A stretch of 64,000 nt of DNA from Gari tellinella (GCA_922989275.2 OV277870.1:43272356-43336355); one strand, 5' to 3'. Counted from the first letter of the stretch, positions 11,884-26,900 are shown. Translations and numbers: made by a program. Notes: generated by a model from the sequence alone, not told the origin.

Positions 11884-11978
11884 TCAATGGAGGTAGCACA
11901 CACAGAACTGGTCCTTCCCTTGTAACATGATTGACTTTCCATTGGGGGACCAGTGTAAGTTCTGCACTGAAAACAATC
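11884..11978 (-). CDS. WRAP73: WRAP73 terminal coding exon with stop codon
   Basis: This 95-nt terminal exon begins in phase 2 after acceptor ACTTTCAG at 11979. It encodes [17 protein letters not shown], then [14 protein letters not shown] and TGA at 11884-11886. Two internal AGs (11967, 11962) could also be used; the outer one restores the family spacing GDFAVLSLCWH and the correct phase. The KDQFCVCYL end matches the family's KDHFCLCFLE. Vertebrate proteins continue a little further, so the molluscan C terminus is slightly shorter. No clear AATAAA was found close to the stop. Confidence 0.93.
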
Positions 11979-14900
11979 CTGAAAGTACAGTTAAATATAT
12001 CATTACGACACCACTAAAGAATCATTACATTAAAGAAGGCTTGTTATTGGTTTCTACTTCATACTTTCCTGCCTAGATATATATAAGAAGAAATCAGTTA
12101 TACCTACAGTGGAGAAGATGTTATTCTTTCCTGTTTAAACGCAAATGAAACAAAATCTTATACTAATTGCAATGTTAAGTGAAGGTGCAACATAAGAAAT
12201 ATTTTCTCTATCCTAGGGCAGATGGTAGCTTAAAGCAGGCTGAAAGTAAAGCAAAATGCACCTAAACGCGCATTCTGCTTAACTTTCAATTTGCTTTAAG
12301 TGCTGATTTGTCTTCAAACCTAGAAACAAGCTATGGAGTTAAGGGTTAAATGGTCAAAATAAGCAAAATAACTTTTCAAAGATATATTCTAACACACTTT
12401 GCACACGCCCCTATATAAACAAAGAAGCTACGTATCAGTGTTTGAATTCTCAATAAAACACTCACGCACTGTAATGTTCTAACGTGACGTCATATGGCTT
12501 CGAAAATACGTATGCCAAGAAATGTAGTGCTGTTGCTTATTTACGGGTAGTCGTTGAGATGCTTGTAATTAAACCACTCGGCCTAAAGGCCTCATGATTA
12601 AATTACTACGCATCTCAACTCCTACCAGTGTTCGGTTGCAAGATAAAACACTGGTATGAATTTATTATTTCTTAATAAATCTCAGAACTGAATGTTTTAT
12701 CGTGCAACTTTTCCATCCTGGGGCCAGTTCTGCACAATAAGTTTGAAATAGACTGTTTCTCTGCCTTATTTCTATGCCAAGTAGACTTTCCTAGATTTCT
12801 ATCAATGCATTTAATTCTGCACAATAAGTTCCATTTAATAAAGCAGAAATAGCTTGTTGCTGTCTTGTTTCTATGCCTAATAGACTTTCCTAGATTTCTA
12901 TCAATGCATTTAATTGACAATCACAAAGTGCTGCATTATCTGCTTGTCCTCGATACCAGCTGTCACAACATACAGATAAACCTGTGTACTGTGGCCATCC
13001 AAAAACAAATCTTATAAAAAGGTGGCAGCTTCATACATAAAGTGGCAGCTTAAAGAAGGAAATTGGTCAATGAACCAATTACTCTATATATACATGTAAC
13101 CATGTTAGTCGATTGAAGAAAAGAACTCCACTTTATACAGTTGTGATATTGCACCATACTATATCCTAGCTGATGGTAGCTTAAAGCAGGCTGAAAGTAA
13201 AGCAGAATGCGCCATAAGGGGCATTCTGCTTTACTTTCAACTTGCTTTTAGTAGCCACCTGTCTTCAAAACTAGAAACAGGCTATGGGGTAATAGGTTAA
13301 ACATTACTTTGTTCCTGCAATAAACAGTATTTTCTCGTAAGATATAACCACGTTTCTTATTGACATCCGCTTCAAATTGGGTTTAACCTAGCTGCCATAT
13401 CTGACAGCACAATTCTCTTATTTGCACTTCAAAGACCAATTTCACTCTTTTGACGATTTCAATGGGAGCAATCAACAGTCTGCAAATGACAGGACTGAAT
13501 TGTCTGACAAATATTTATGTTCTGCATTCATGCTATCTTCCCTTTCTCAATGACTCAATCATACTACAGTAAAACCTATCTACAACTGAAACTCAAAATC
13601 ATAGGAATTTATTAAGTTATGAAGGTAAAACTTCCTGCATGATAAAGTCCTCATATAAGACTTGTATGCACTACTTTATCTGGATTAATTAGTGATTTGT
13701 CTTTATAGAGATGGCCGTGTTGCTATATTGAGTTTGACCGCTAGGTGTAGTGACCGCTGTACAAAGGTACTATTGTGTCTCCTCTTACCTTCCCAAAGGA
13801 CATTGACAACCAAACAGCCGGTCAATGACCACAGAAATACTTTACTTTATTTCCTGTATGTGCAGTACAAGATGACATTATATAATAACCCATTCATTCC
13901 TGAAACTTCAAATTGAAATGTCCAGTTTCAAATAAAATCCAGTCCATTTTTGCCTTTATCAGTATGTTATAATAATGACAAACAGTGCAGACCCTGATCA
14001 GAGGGCTCCTGCAGGAGCCCTCTGATCTGGGTCTGCACTGTTAAGTGCACTCTTACACCTACATTGTTTTAGTTAACTCTTTCCCCAATAGCAGCGACTT
14101 TTAGCACATTTTATGTATTCCTCCGCGGACGAAAATAGTTCCAATTTGTACAGTCATGAACATGTACGATAAGAAATAATTTATAATTCCTAGCAGATGG
14201 TAGCTTAAAGCAGGTTGAAAGTAAAGCAGAATGAGCCTTACGGCACATTCTGCTTTACTTTCAACCTGCTTTAATTGCTTACATATCTTCAAAACAAGAA
14301 ACAGGCTATTGGGTAAAGGGTTAATCAATGACAAGTATACTCATCCCTACGGTTGATTGTGTTAACATGCGTCCAACATAAACAGATCTCTTTAAAATCA
14401 ACAAAATTTGAGCCTACAGAAATGTTTTCATCCCCAATGCAGGATAAAAGCAATGCAGAAAGCTCCTTTAGGAGCTTTCTGCATTCCTTTTGTCCTGCAT
14501 TAAATAGAATCTTTCTTCAGACCTTGCCATTCTGCTTTGCTTTTGTCCTGCATGGAATAGAATCTTTCTTCAGACCTTGCCAAGTCTATTGACCGATTAC
14601 TGTATGCAAGTTTTATCCTGTGTCGTCTTACCTTCTACGGGGACGTCAACAGCCATACAGCCGGTCAGTGACCACATAAACAATTTCTTACTTCCTGTGC
14701 ACAAAGCAAGACGACATTGACAAGGGTCCCACGTACAAGCTGCAATAAACAATAATTATCTGGTATTGACATGATATTGCTATGACAAAGGAAGAGAAAT
14801 TGAGACTTAGGAATTGCGTGAGAACATGCAGAACTGGTCACTTAGCAGAAATTCCACAAAATTGATAGTAACCTACACCATGGACTTACAGACAGCGCTG

Positions 14901-17900
14901 TAGGTTGTTGTTGTTTTGGTTTTTTGTGCTTCTTTACCACAGAGATACCAACAATTACTTAACCCATTACCCCATGGCCTGTTTCTAATTTTGAAGACAG
15001 GTATCCACTTAAAGCATGTTGAAAGTAAAGCAGAATGCGCCTTCAGGCGCATTATGCTTTACTTTCAACCTGCTTTAAGCTTCCATCTGCTAGAATATGG
15101 AAAAAAAATCTGGATAGATATTCATAACTGTATAAATTGGAACTATTTTCTACAGTGAAAGAATAAATTAAAGGCTTAAAAAGCCGTATTTATGAGGTAA
15201 TGTCAGTTCAACCTCAGTTGAATGAAATGAAACCAAACAGAAGCATCTTGATCTTATCTAGCACACCAATTTATTGAAAGGACAAACAAAGGATTGTTCA
15301 AAGATAGCTTAATTAAAGTGTGTACAAGTTCTGCAATGGTTCTCTAAGGTGTTGGCAAGTTCTGTACCAATTAGGAACTGCACTAAATAAGAATTCAGAT
15401 AATTCTTAATGTTACATTAGTAGATTTCAACACGTAGAGATTGAGATCCGAATTAACCTCTAAAAGCCATAAAAAATTGAAGATAATTGATGTCTGGGTT
15501 TTTTACTTAATGACAATCTCTATAATTACTTGGAAAGTTGTGAATGAAGGGGGGAAATCCTAAACAGGACCTGATGAATGTTATAACATTTTTGAAGCAA
15601 GGTATTTCAATAGTTGTCTTGAATTCCTTATGCTTAAAATTGTATTTAAAAAACTTAAACCTTCAGTAAGTGTCAATTTAATCCTTAGCCTGCTATGTGC
15701 AACTTGGCTCAAAGTTTGCAAACAGTTTGGATCCAATTCTGACGCCAAATAACTCAGTGTCTGTCCCATCAGAAAGTGCCTTAATTAAGGCACATTCTGC
15801 TTTACTTTCAGCCTAATTTAAACTAGCAGATCCAAGAATATAGAAAACATTTCTCATGGAACTTTCATATTCTTGATTGTAGAATTTGGAACCATATTTT
15901 TCAGTGGATGAATAAATCAAAGGCGTAAAAATGTGTATTTATGAGGTAATGAGTTAAACCGACACATTAGAAAAAGGCATCACACTTACTTTTGATTGGT
16001 GCATCCTGGATTAAAACTGTTGACAGTTTCATGGTTCTCATATCCCATAGCCACACTGCTCTATTCATATTATCTGCAACAGAGTATACAGTAGAACCTC
16101 TTTATTACGACCATTACTTGAGATAAAGCTTTCCAAATCTTAGGCAGGTCGTTGCTTAAAGCAAGATAACAGTAAAGCAGAAAGCTCCTATAGGAGCTTT
16201 CTGTTTTACTGTCATCATGCTTTAACCCATTAAGCCATATTGACTCATATATAGAGACGCATTGCACAATATTCTCATACTGACTCATTTTGACACACTT
16301 TAATCCACTAGCTTGTATTGAGATAAGCACTGATAATTGTTTATCACTTATGAGTTAATGGGTTAAGCTGCCACCTGTCTTAAATGCTATCACATTTCAG
16401 TGGTCCCATTAGAGAGGTTTTAATGTAGTTAACAAATGTTAAACCTTCTCCTGCTACAACCATTTTTGATGTTTTTGAAAATAGTGTAGACCCAGATCAG
16501 ATAGCTCCTGTCTGATCTGGGTCTGTAAATATTGTTTTCTTACAGGACCAGACTAATATGAGTGTGCTCTTTCCTGGGGATGTTTTCCTAATTAACCTAT
16601 TACCCCAAAGCCTGTTTCAAGTTTTAAAGAAAGATGATCACTTAAAGCAGGTTGAAAGTAAAGCAGAATGCGCCTTAAGGCGCATTCTGCTTTACTTTCA
16701 GCCTGCTTTAAGCTATTTCTGCTAGGATACAGAATATATTTCATATGATACTAATTCATGACTGGAAAAATTGGAATTATGTTCTTCAGTGAAGGGATAA
16801 ATTATAGGCGTAAAAAGGCGTATTTATGGGGGAATGGGTTAACTAAGTAAAATCAAAGTGCCACACAGTTTCGATCCTCATCAGATGCAGAGTTACTTTG
16901 CAGTTGATCTGGATCTGTAAATGCTGATCAATTCTGTCCAAGTGTAGAAACAGTTAGTCAAGATGATTACAATTATTCAGTTATTGATGATAAATATGAT
17001 TTATGACATCCAGGAACACAAAGTAACTACAGATAAATACCTTCATTAATATCTACAGTAAAGAGTCTGCAACTGATAACTAGCCTAATGGTAGTCTGTA
17101 ACATTGTAAAGTGGCATTCGCAAAAATATGTGATAACCCTTGTTATAATATACAGTAAAGCCTCTCTATTTCGACCACTAAATTGTGTCCAGGTGTTTAA
17201 GGCATGTGACTATTAAAGTAAAGTGAAGGTAAAACAGAAAGCTCATTATAGCTTTGTGTTTTACTTTCACTTTGCTTTAAGCTGCCACCTGTCTTTCATA
17301 CAATTAATTACAAGTAGCCTTCTCTTTAGTGACCTTAATAGAGAGGTTTTTACTGTAGTTATAAAATATAGATCACTGAAAAAGTCTGTATTAAATTAGG
17401 TTACAATAAGATATTGTTCGATTTTTCTGACCTGTCGGAGTTATTTTTAGAACAGAATAGTTCATAATGGTAAATAGATAACAGGGTAACATCAGATCTA
17501 TATAGTTGTACACTTTCCTACTTGAGATAAGTATGATCCTCGTGCAGCACGAGACCTCTGCGCTAACTTTACTGATATTTTATTCTTTCCCAACAAACGC
17601 ATTTATATACTAAAACTATTATTTCCATTGCAAACAGGTTGGAGCCAGAGCAGACGCCGGGTTACCCGGCGTCTGATCAGGCTCCAACCTGTTTGCTACT
17701 CAGATTAAAAATATAATTAAAATTTCTTAAAGTAAATTTCCACAGTTTAGTGCATTGCGTTTGCGTTTAAACGGGAAATAGTAAGGTATCCTCTACTGTA
17801 CATTGCGCACAAAAATTACAGCTATCCATATCATTAACCATATGTAGAGAAAACGCATCCCTTTGAAAGTTTTAGAATGCTCCAATCGAAAATAAATCCG

Positions 17901-20900
17901 ACAGGTCAGAAGAAAACTCTAATAATTATGCTGACTTGATAAATTGCAAAGTATTTGCATACTACATTAACTTTATTCTTACATTGCTGAATTTCAAATG
18001 AACATCAATCATTCTGTTTTCTGCCAAATGATCAGATTACAATGAGTCGGACTTTCATGTTATTCATCCCATGACAAATATATTTAACCCATCACTTCAT
18101 ACACAGTTTTAGGCCTTTTATTTATTACTCCACTGAAGAAAATAGTTCCAATTTATACAGTCTTGAGTATAATAATATAAATAGTTTCTATATTCTAACA
18201 GATGGAAGCTTAAAGCAACCTGTTTTAAGTGATCACCTATGTTCACTACCAAAAACAGGCTATGGGGTATAATGGGTAAATGAAGTTTAACCCTTAGCCC
18301 GCCGAATAAATTGTCGTCTGCAATATTTCTCGTCTGCTTCAAGTTTCAAAGTGCTTCAAAGTTGCTAATTGCTGAAAATGTTGTCCGAGTGTCAAACAGC
18401 TTGGATCCGGATGAGACGCCGAGTTACTCGGCGTCTCATCCGGATCCAAGCTGTTTGCATATGGAGCTATAGTCGTGAGTGGCAGGCTAAGGGTTAAATG
18501 GTAGAAACTGTCTTGCAGTAGGATCTTGCAGGCAGCCAGTGAAAACTTCTTTATTTCTTTAATATTAATGATTGAAGCAATCAGTTTTGACCTGACATTA
18601 GAAGTTGTTTGCCTTCAAATGATTACATGTGACAGTCCCATATATCAACTGATGCCACTATACTGTTATAGTGATCTTCAGCTATTATGACCACTCAAAC
18701 AAGGCTTCTGGGGCCCGTTTCATAAAACTTCTTACGACAAATGTTGTCGTAAGTCAGATTATAAAAGTATCAATTATTATTTATTTCTCCATCAAATCCT
18801 GTCTTGTGACATCTTTTTGGAATCGTCTTGAAAAGACGATTCCAAAAAGATGTCATAAGACTGGATTAGATAGAGAAATCACAAATTAAATGTATTTTAA
18901 AGTTATGACTTACGACAACATTTGTCGTAAGAAGTTTTATGAAACAGGCCCCTGTTCCTTCAGTTTAACCTTATTTTATTTCAAATTGCAAGAAAACAGG
19001 TTGAGCCACAAGTTCTACCAACATTAGGTCATCTATTCCTACAAGGGACCTTCCAGTTTCCAACAAAGTCAAGTCCATGTTTGACTATTAAGAGGGTGGA
19101 TATTTATTACTTAATGAAAAATTACAAACAGTGCAAACCCTGATTAAAGGAGCCCTCTAGTCTAGTCTGGGTCTTCACTGTTTGCATAGGATAATTGTAC
19201 ACTTCACAGGTACAGTGGAGAATGTGTTATTCTTTCCAAATAAACGTGTTTACGCTAAAACTATTATTTACAGTGCAAACAGTTTGGAGCCAGATCAGAC
19301 GCCGGGTAAGAAAGTTTGTACTTTTCTACGTTTAAGTGCTTTGCGTTTAAACGGGAAAGAATAACAGATTCTCCACTGTACACTGTTAGAAAAGATGAGT
19401 TAATAGCTATATTGGCCCAAGGACTGAATAAGTTATAATCATCTCCCACTGAATATTCACTTACAAAACTCTGTCCACTGTCACCAGAAATAATATATTG
19501 GTTTGTAAAATATGGACAATTTTCACCAGGAAAAAGTGCATACTCATATCAGACAGATCCTATACACAAACAATGCATGCAAGTATGGAAGCTGTAGGTC
19601 AAAGGGTATAATAGAAGTGAGCTATTTTTTAAACTTTGAAACACACATTTTGGAATAAATGCAGAGGCTGAGGTCAAGGTCACAAGGGTCCAAAATTCCA
19701 CATGGCTGGAAAGGTATCGCCAGAATTTAAGGCATGCGTGTTGCAAGTATGAAAGTTGTAGGTCAAATGGTAGTAGTTGTGAGCACTTTTCAAAGCTTAA
19801 AAGAAGATTTCCAAACTTTAACAAAGAGGCTGAGATCACGGTCAAGGTCAACATATTTTTATATGCATAAAAAGTGGAAAGGTTTTGTCCCAATATATGT
19901 TTGCTGCAAGTATGAAAGATGCAAGTCAATAGATATAGTAGTTATGACCAATTTTCAGAATTTAAACACAAATCCAGGGTTACAGATAAGGCGCAAAATT
20001 GTGAAAAAAAAGCAATTGTTTTTCACAACAAGGAGTAACAAAAAGCAAAGAAATTTTGGAAACCTAATCAGAATATGAATGATACCCAATTACGAAAACT
20101 CCCAATACCCAATAAAATTGCAAAAACCTAATTCTGTAAAATATCAAGAAGTAAATACATATGTACCCAATTGCATCAAAACCTTATATGTAACCCTGCA
20201 AATCTTAAAGCTAGAGTTTGAGGTCAAGGTCACAGAGATGTAAATTTTCACATCACCTTTAAAGGTCTTGTCCCAAGGTAATAATTGTATGGTTTAAATC
20301 TAAAAGCTGTCGGTCAAAAAGCAAAGAAGTTGTGAACACTTTCTTGAAATTGCTAACACAGATGGGATCGCTACTTCCAACACCAATGACCAGATGACAA
20401 CAAAAGTTCTTTTGCACATTTGTACAGTGAACTAGTCTTGTTGTGACAGGTTGTCATTTTTAAGGACATTATATATTAAGGACATTATATAATAGCAATC
20501 AAGACAAGTCATCTTTTAAAACGAGAAACCGCCAATGTCGGTATGGCCGGATTGTCTGCACTTTTGCTTTGTATATATATATATAATATAGTTACCCATG
20601 GCATGTGATGATGACCTCACTACAACTGTACATGCCAAATTTGGTTGCTGTAGGACTTAAATTTGACTAAAACTGACACTAACAAAAAGGTAAACCAAGA
20701 CGCAAACGAAAAGGTTAACCAAGAAATCTCTAAGTCATTCGACCTTGAAATCTAGGTCACAGTGACCTAGTTACCCATGGCATGTGATGATGACCTCACT
20801 ATAACTATACATGCCAAATTTGGTTGCTGTAGGACTTAAGCTTTGGCTAAAACTGACACTAACAAAAAGGTCAACCAAAGTGAGGAAGGACGGACAGACG

Positions 20901-23900
20901 GACGGACGGCATTCGCCAATCTATAGACCGCATTTTCAATCTGGCCAATAAAGACATTTACAATTTCTGTAATCTACCATCAAATACTGGCAGTATGGGC
21001 AATTAACAAACTGAAGATTTAGGCAGGAAACAATTAGAGCTGACAGTCTCAATATGTCATCTACTGTTTACACTCAGTCTGACTCCAAGCAAATGCCTAC
21101 CATAAATAACTTCAGTAAACCCCACTATCTGACAGATTGATCTAATTCCCCCTTTTTATATTCCTCAAATCTTCCCACTAAATTTCTTTTTCTGGCAACT
21201 GTTGTCAAGCCTTTTGGGGTTTCAAATTCAGATCAATATACAGTAATACCTCTCTATTATGACCATCTCTCTATTACAACCACTAACTTGTGTTAATTAC
21301 TAGGTGGTCAAGACAGGTGACAGTTTAAAGCAAGGTGACAGTAAAACAGAAAGCATCTATAGGAGATTTCTGTTTTACTGTCACATTGCTTAAAGCAGTC
21401 ACCTGTCATCAATGTGGCACCTAATATTTAACAAAATTTGAGGTTGTAATAGAGGTTTAACTGTATAGTTGAATTGATGAAACAGAATTACAGCTAATCT
21501 TGTGCTAAAATGATATTTTCTGAAAAGGCATCGAATAGGTCTCTAAAAGAATACATGTGTGTAATGCTTAATACTGGACAAAAGTAATGCAGGAAGCTTC
21601 TGTAATTACTGTGTCTTGCATAAACACACTACTCAATAGATATGCCTCTTTACGCCTCTAATTTATCTCTTTACTGAAGAAAATAGGTATTTTTTACAGT
21701 CATAGATATCTATCGAAAGAAATATTTTTTCTATATCCTAGCGGAAAGAGGCTGGAAATTAGGCAGAATGCTCCCTAAGGCACACTCTGCTTTACCCGAT
21801 TTAACCCATTACCTTATAGCCGGTTTCTATTTTGAAGATAGATGACTACTTAAAGCAGGTTGTAGTAAAGCAGAATGCACCTTCAGGCGCATTCTGCTTT
21901 ACTTTTAGCCTGCTTTAAGCTTCCATCTGCTAGAATAATTATACATATTCATGACTGTATAAAATGGAACTATATTCTTCAGTGGAGAAATGATTTAAAG
22001 GCATAAAAAGGTGTATTTATGGGGGAATGGGTTAAGTGCATGGTCACCTATAATCTATACTAGATTTGCAGGCTAGTGGAGTAAAGAGTTAAGCTGCCAC
22101 CAGTATTTAACAGATTGTTTTTAAATTAATGTTAACTAAAGGTTGGCTGTATCAGAATCGAGACGAAGCAGTTTATCACATATGTTTTATATGCGTTTTG
22201 TTGTTGAATTTCCATTAAAGCAGGAAGATAAATAAAATTAGAATTTGGAAATAAATGTTGCATGTTATTCTTCTTCACAATTATCAAGGTACAAAAGCTT
22301 TATTTAGCCTTTTAAAGTTTATTTTAACCATTTTCCTGCTAATACAGTATTGATGCTCTTTTTAAAACATAGATCCAGATCTTTCGTTTTCCTGCTAGTA
22401 TCATGAGTATGTTGTACTTATATGCAGTTTTTAAAACATCATAGATCCAGATCAGACAGCTTCTGTCCAAGGTGTCTAAATGTCAGAGTATCCACAGTTT
22501 TCCTATAGGTTCTGTCTGCGCTCTATCCAGGGTGAACTTTTATATTTCATTAGCCATTGTAACAGTTCAGATGATAAATGTTCATAGTGGGCATAGTTTA
22601 TTATTTGAAATATTGGACATATATCATTATCAGTTTATTATTTGAATATCAGCAGATGAAGCATTATGCATTCTTGGATGTTTTTACTAACATTGCAGGT
22701 TGAGATCAAGACCCATCTATACAAGTCTGATTCCAAGAAATGCCACACAGATTGTGTAACACCTGTCATTTTTATGTGCAATAAATAATTTAATATAGTA
22801 AAACCTCTATATTATAACAACTTAATTGTGTGAATTATTAGTTGTTTACGACAGGTGACTGCTTTGAGCAGAGTGACAGTAAAACAGGTCACTGCTTAAA
22901 GCAAAGTGATAGTAAAACAGGAAGCTCCTAAGGAGCAGCTGTTTTTCTGTCACCTTGCTTTAAAGGGACTGGCAACCGGATGGTGTACTTATCAAAATAA
23001 AATAAAATACTCAAATAAAAGCAAATTTGTGGCATTATTTGGCTTCTCACATTATAAAAATATGATCAGTCCAAAAAAAGTCTCAATAATCGTCACCGAA
23101 TCTTAGTTTTTTTTTAGATTTTTCCATCGTTTTTCTATAGCGTCAGCTGACGGTATAGTTGTTGTTGTTGCTTCTCTACACGGGCTCAGACATAAACCCG
23201 AGCCGAATAAAGTACTATCAATTGCTACCAGTGAAGTACGTTAATTCGCTACCATATATAGAGAGAGCGCTGGTAGCCGAGGCGGTAGAGGCGTTTCCTC
23301 ATTTTTCATGTTTGTCTCCGCATGGAGGGTCACGGGTTCGAATCCCACCAGAGCTTCTTTTTTTTTTGGAAAAGCATTTTTTAACAGAATTTATTATCCT
23401 AAACTAAATCTTACCCATTTATATAAGCATTTGACATATATTTACAAATTACTATTTTAAATGCTAATCCGGTTGCGAGCCTCTTTAAGCTGTCACCTGT
23501 CTTTAATACAATAAAGTAGCCTTCGTTTTAGTTGTCGTAATAGGGTGGTTTCACTGTACATTCTTGATAGGTTTATCCCAAAGTGCTGGTACCAGATATA
23601 GGAATCATTTGCAAACAGAGCCCTCTGATCTGGGTCTATACTGTTTGTCAAATGTATTTGGTAACAGTCATCCTTTGAGATTCAATGCAATTAAGCCATT
23701 ATCAGAAAACAGATAAAACCATATGAGGAGAATTCAGGGGCCTGTCTTACGAAACTTCGTACAACAAATATAGTCATAAGTCAGATTCTATACTTCTCAA
23801 TCATTATGTATTTCTCCATTTAATCCATGTCTTGTGACATCCTCTTGGAATCGTCTTGAAGTGACGATTCCACAGAGACGTCACAAGACAGGACTATAAT

Positions 23901-26900
23901 GTAACTAATGTCCAGGTAATGGATATCTTGCTTGTCGCAATAAAAGCTCTACAGAGCTTATTTTAATTGTATACCATATGTAACGACAAATAAAGCTTAT
24001 CTTTACTGTTACCTTGACCTTTACGATTAGATGGAGAAATCAGAAATAAGATGTATTTTAAAGTTTTGACTTACACTCATTGTTTTCGTACGACAGACCC
24101 TTGTAAATGACATTGCAGCAAGTTTTAGCACCATGTCTTACTCCCTGCCATTTCAAAAGGCAATATTCTAAATATCGCACAGTGAGAGTGACCTGGAAGT
24201 ATTATAGAACAGTAAAACAAGAATTTCTCATTATTAGATGTCTGCCCACGACTGAGGCAAAAGCCAGACTAATGATAATATTGCAATAAGAAATACAGTC
24301 AAACTTGTATTAAGTGACAAAATGAAGAATAATTTTGAGTTTTCTGTTGTCCTGAATTAAGTTGACAACTGTCTTGAAAACTACCAGTCAATTTTTTTTA
24401 TGGTCACTTATGTACCATAGACATATTTTCTCTATTGTAGAAGATGGAGCGTAAAGCAGGCTTGAAGTAAAGTAGAATACATTGCTCTTTTTTTTCAGCC
24501 TGTTTAAGTGGTCACATATTTTCAATACAAGAAAAAGGCTATTACACATTAATGCAAGCTTTTTTGCTGGGCAAAACCATGAAAAGAAAACACTTTATGT
24601 CTGAACTCAATCCCAGACTTTGACTTTAGTCTCGTTTTCCATCCTGTGTTGCGGCGAACAAATAATTACCATTTCTTGTACACATATAGGAACAATCTGG
24701 GCTGAAGCTGATGTGGCGGACTCCAATCTTAGGGTCTGCCTTGGTAATATCTGGTCTTATTTCTGGTATCTTGACTTGTCCTGTCATAACCTCATCTGGA
24801 GAAAAAAGCCAAAGATATTGCACCAATGTGCTTCAAGCGAAAAGAAGAGACAGTTATTACTTTACCTAATGGACTTGTAATTGCAAAAGCAATGCTACTG
24901 CTAGATTTTTATGCCTCTGCCAAGTCACTCAAACACATATGCAGGTCATTTCTAATATTATGTTCCTTTAAGCTTTACTTCCATAGCATTTTTCAGTATT
25001 TAAAACATGGGTGCTTAAAACAGGCTGAAAGTAAAGCAGAAAGCTACTTTACTTCCCTCTTGCTTCAAACTACCATTTGCCTGACCTCTTCCAATGCCAA
25101 TGGCAACTTGACTGGTGTTTACAAATAACTTTGATCAAGATCAGACTGATGCCAAATAAGTTGGCATCCTTTTAGGATTAACCCGTCACCCCATAGCCAG
25201 TTTCTAGTTTTGAAAACAGTTGACAACTTAAAGCATGTTGGAAGTAAAGCAGGACATGCCTATGCTTTACTTTCAGCCTGCTTTTAGCTACCTTCCCCTA
25301 GGGTATTGAACAAATTATTTCTTAAGATACATATTCATGACTATCAAATGGAATAATTTTCTTTAGTGTATTTATAGGGAAATGGGATAATTAATAAGTT
25401 CACTTGTTAAAACATACATTCCTTTTGTATCTTCTGAGATGAAAAAGGTGAAAATATCTCTTTATATCTCAACCAATGTTCTGTAAACCTTTTATCTTGT
25501 AAAACATCTTTTTGTCCTCGTAACAAAATCTATTTTTACTGGATATAAGTATTGACACACACAAAGTCTGTGAGATAAATCTATTTCTGAGAGGACTAAA
25601 AGGCCATAGGGACAAAAAGGTTACTTAGGTAGACACTGATCAATGACCATAATTATACAGTGCAACCTCTCTAGAGCAAACAACTAGTAAACAAGAATGG
25701 GGTATAATCTTTATGGGCATGAGACTGCTTGATGCAGCACAAAAGTAATGCAGAAAGCTCCTTTAGGAGCTTTCTGCATTACTTTTGTCCTGCATCAAGC
25801 TGCCACCTGTATTACAGATTGATGTTCAATACTTATTTTGAGTGTGGTTTACTAGAGGCTGTACTATTATACTCCCCAATTTACCGAATACTTTACTGGA
25901 TAATGAAGGATTGTCCTTAGATTACTTCCTAACACCGGACGTGTTCGGAGCATGGCTTGACCCTTTACTCCAGCAATATGCATACTTTAACGCCTTTAAT
26001 TATTTCCTCCACTGAAGAAAATAGTTTCAATATATTCTGAATCATTAATATACAGTATAAGAAATATACTTAGCCAAAAAAGAAAGTACCCTTGTTTTTA
26101 CATTTACTTTACATTAAGCAAAATTTAAAGCTCCATATCTTTGAAAGTACCATATAATCTCCAGGTTTGTTTGAGATTTTAAAGACGCATACACTCACCA
26201 ATGCATTCCAGTAAAACATTCAGATTTAACGACACAATTAACGAAAATGAAACTCTTAAAGTTCATTCTTATTTCAATCAAAGGGAGGTAATTTGATATT
26301 ATAAGACTTTCTAGTCTTTATAACGCCGTGAATACTGTGATGAATGAAAGTCTAAGGTGATTTTATTTTCTTTAAGAAAAAGATCTAGCTGCTGAGTGCT
26401 GAATATGAGCACAATTGTTTCCCTTCTATGGAAAACATGTCTAAGCAAAAATGCTGTTTTCAGGAAAAAGAGTTTTCAATACAAAGTGCAGTTTATTCAG
26501 CAATAATGATTTCATGTCGTCTTCAACTTTCTATAAAACAATCTTTAAATTCAGTTTATGTACAAGATGCTGATAATTTAGAATACAAAAGTGGGTACTT
26601 TCTTTTTTGGCTGAGTATAGTTTATTTTATCCTAGCATATGGAATCTTAAAGAAGGTAGAAAGTAAAGCAGAATGTATGTGCCTTAGGGTTTACTTTCAA
26701 TCTGCTTTAACCCATTACCCCATAGCCTGTTTCAAGTATAAAAATATAGATAACCACTTAAAGTAGGTTGAAAGTAAAGCAGAATGTGCCTTAAGGCACA
26801 TTCTACTTTACTTTCAGCCTGCTTTAAGCTACCACCAACTAGAATATAGAAAACATTTCTTATTATACATATGCATGATTGTATAAATTGGAACTATTTT

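Larger units (their letters stand above)
22794..23558 (+). mobile_element. E-family MITE split by a 519-bp insertion
   Basis: The left part carries TAGTAAAACCTCTATATTAT and a duplicated stem arm (GACAGTAAAACAGGTCACTG, then GATAGTAAAACAGGAAGC). The right part resumes AAGCTGTCACCTGTC and ends GGTTTCACTGTA. The interruption is at CTTTAA, duplicated on both sides. Confidence 0.82.

Noticed and set aside
19549..19929. 126-codon minus-strand frame
   Set aside because: It lies over the H-type repeat, where the complementary GGTCA words suppress stops. No domain is visible.
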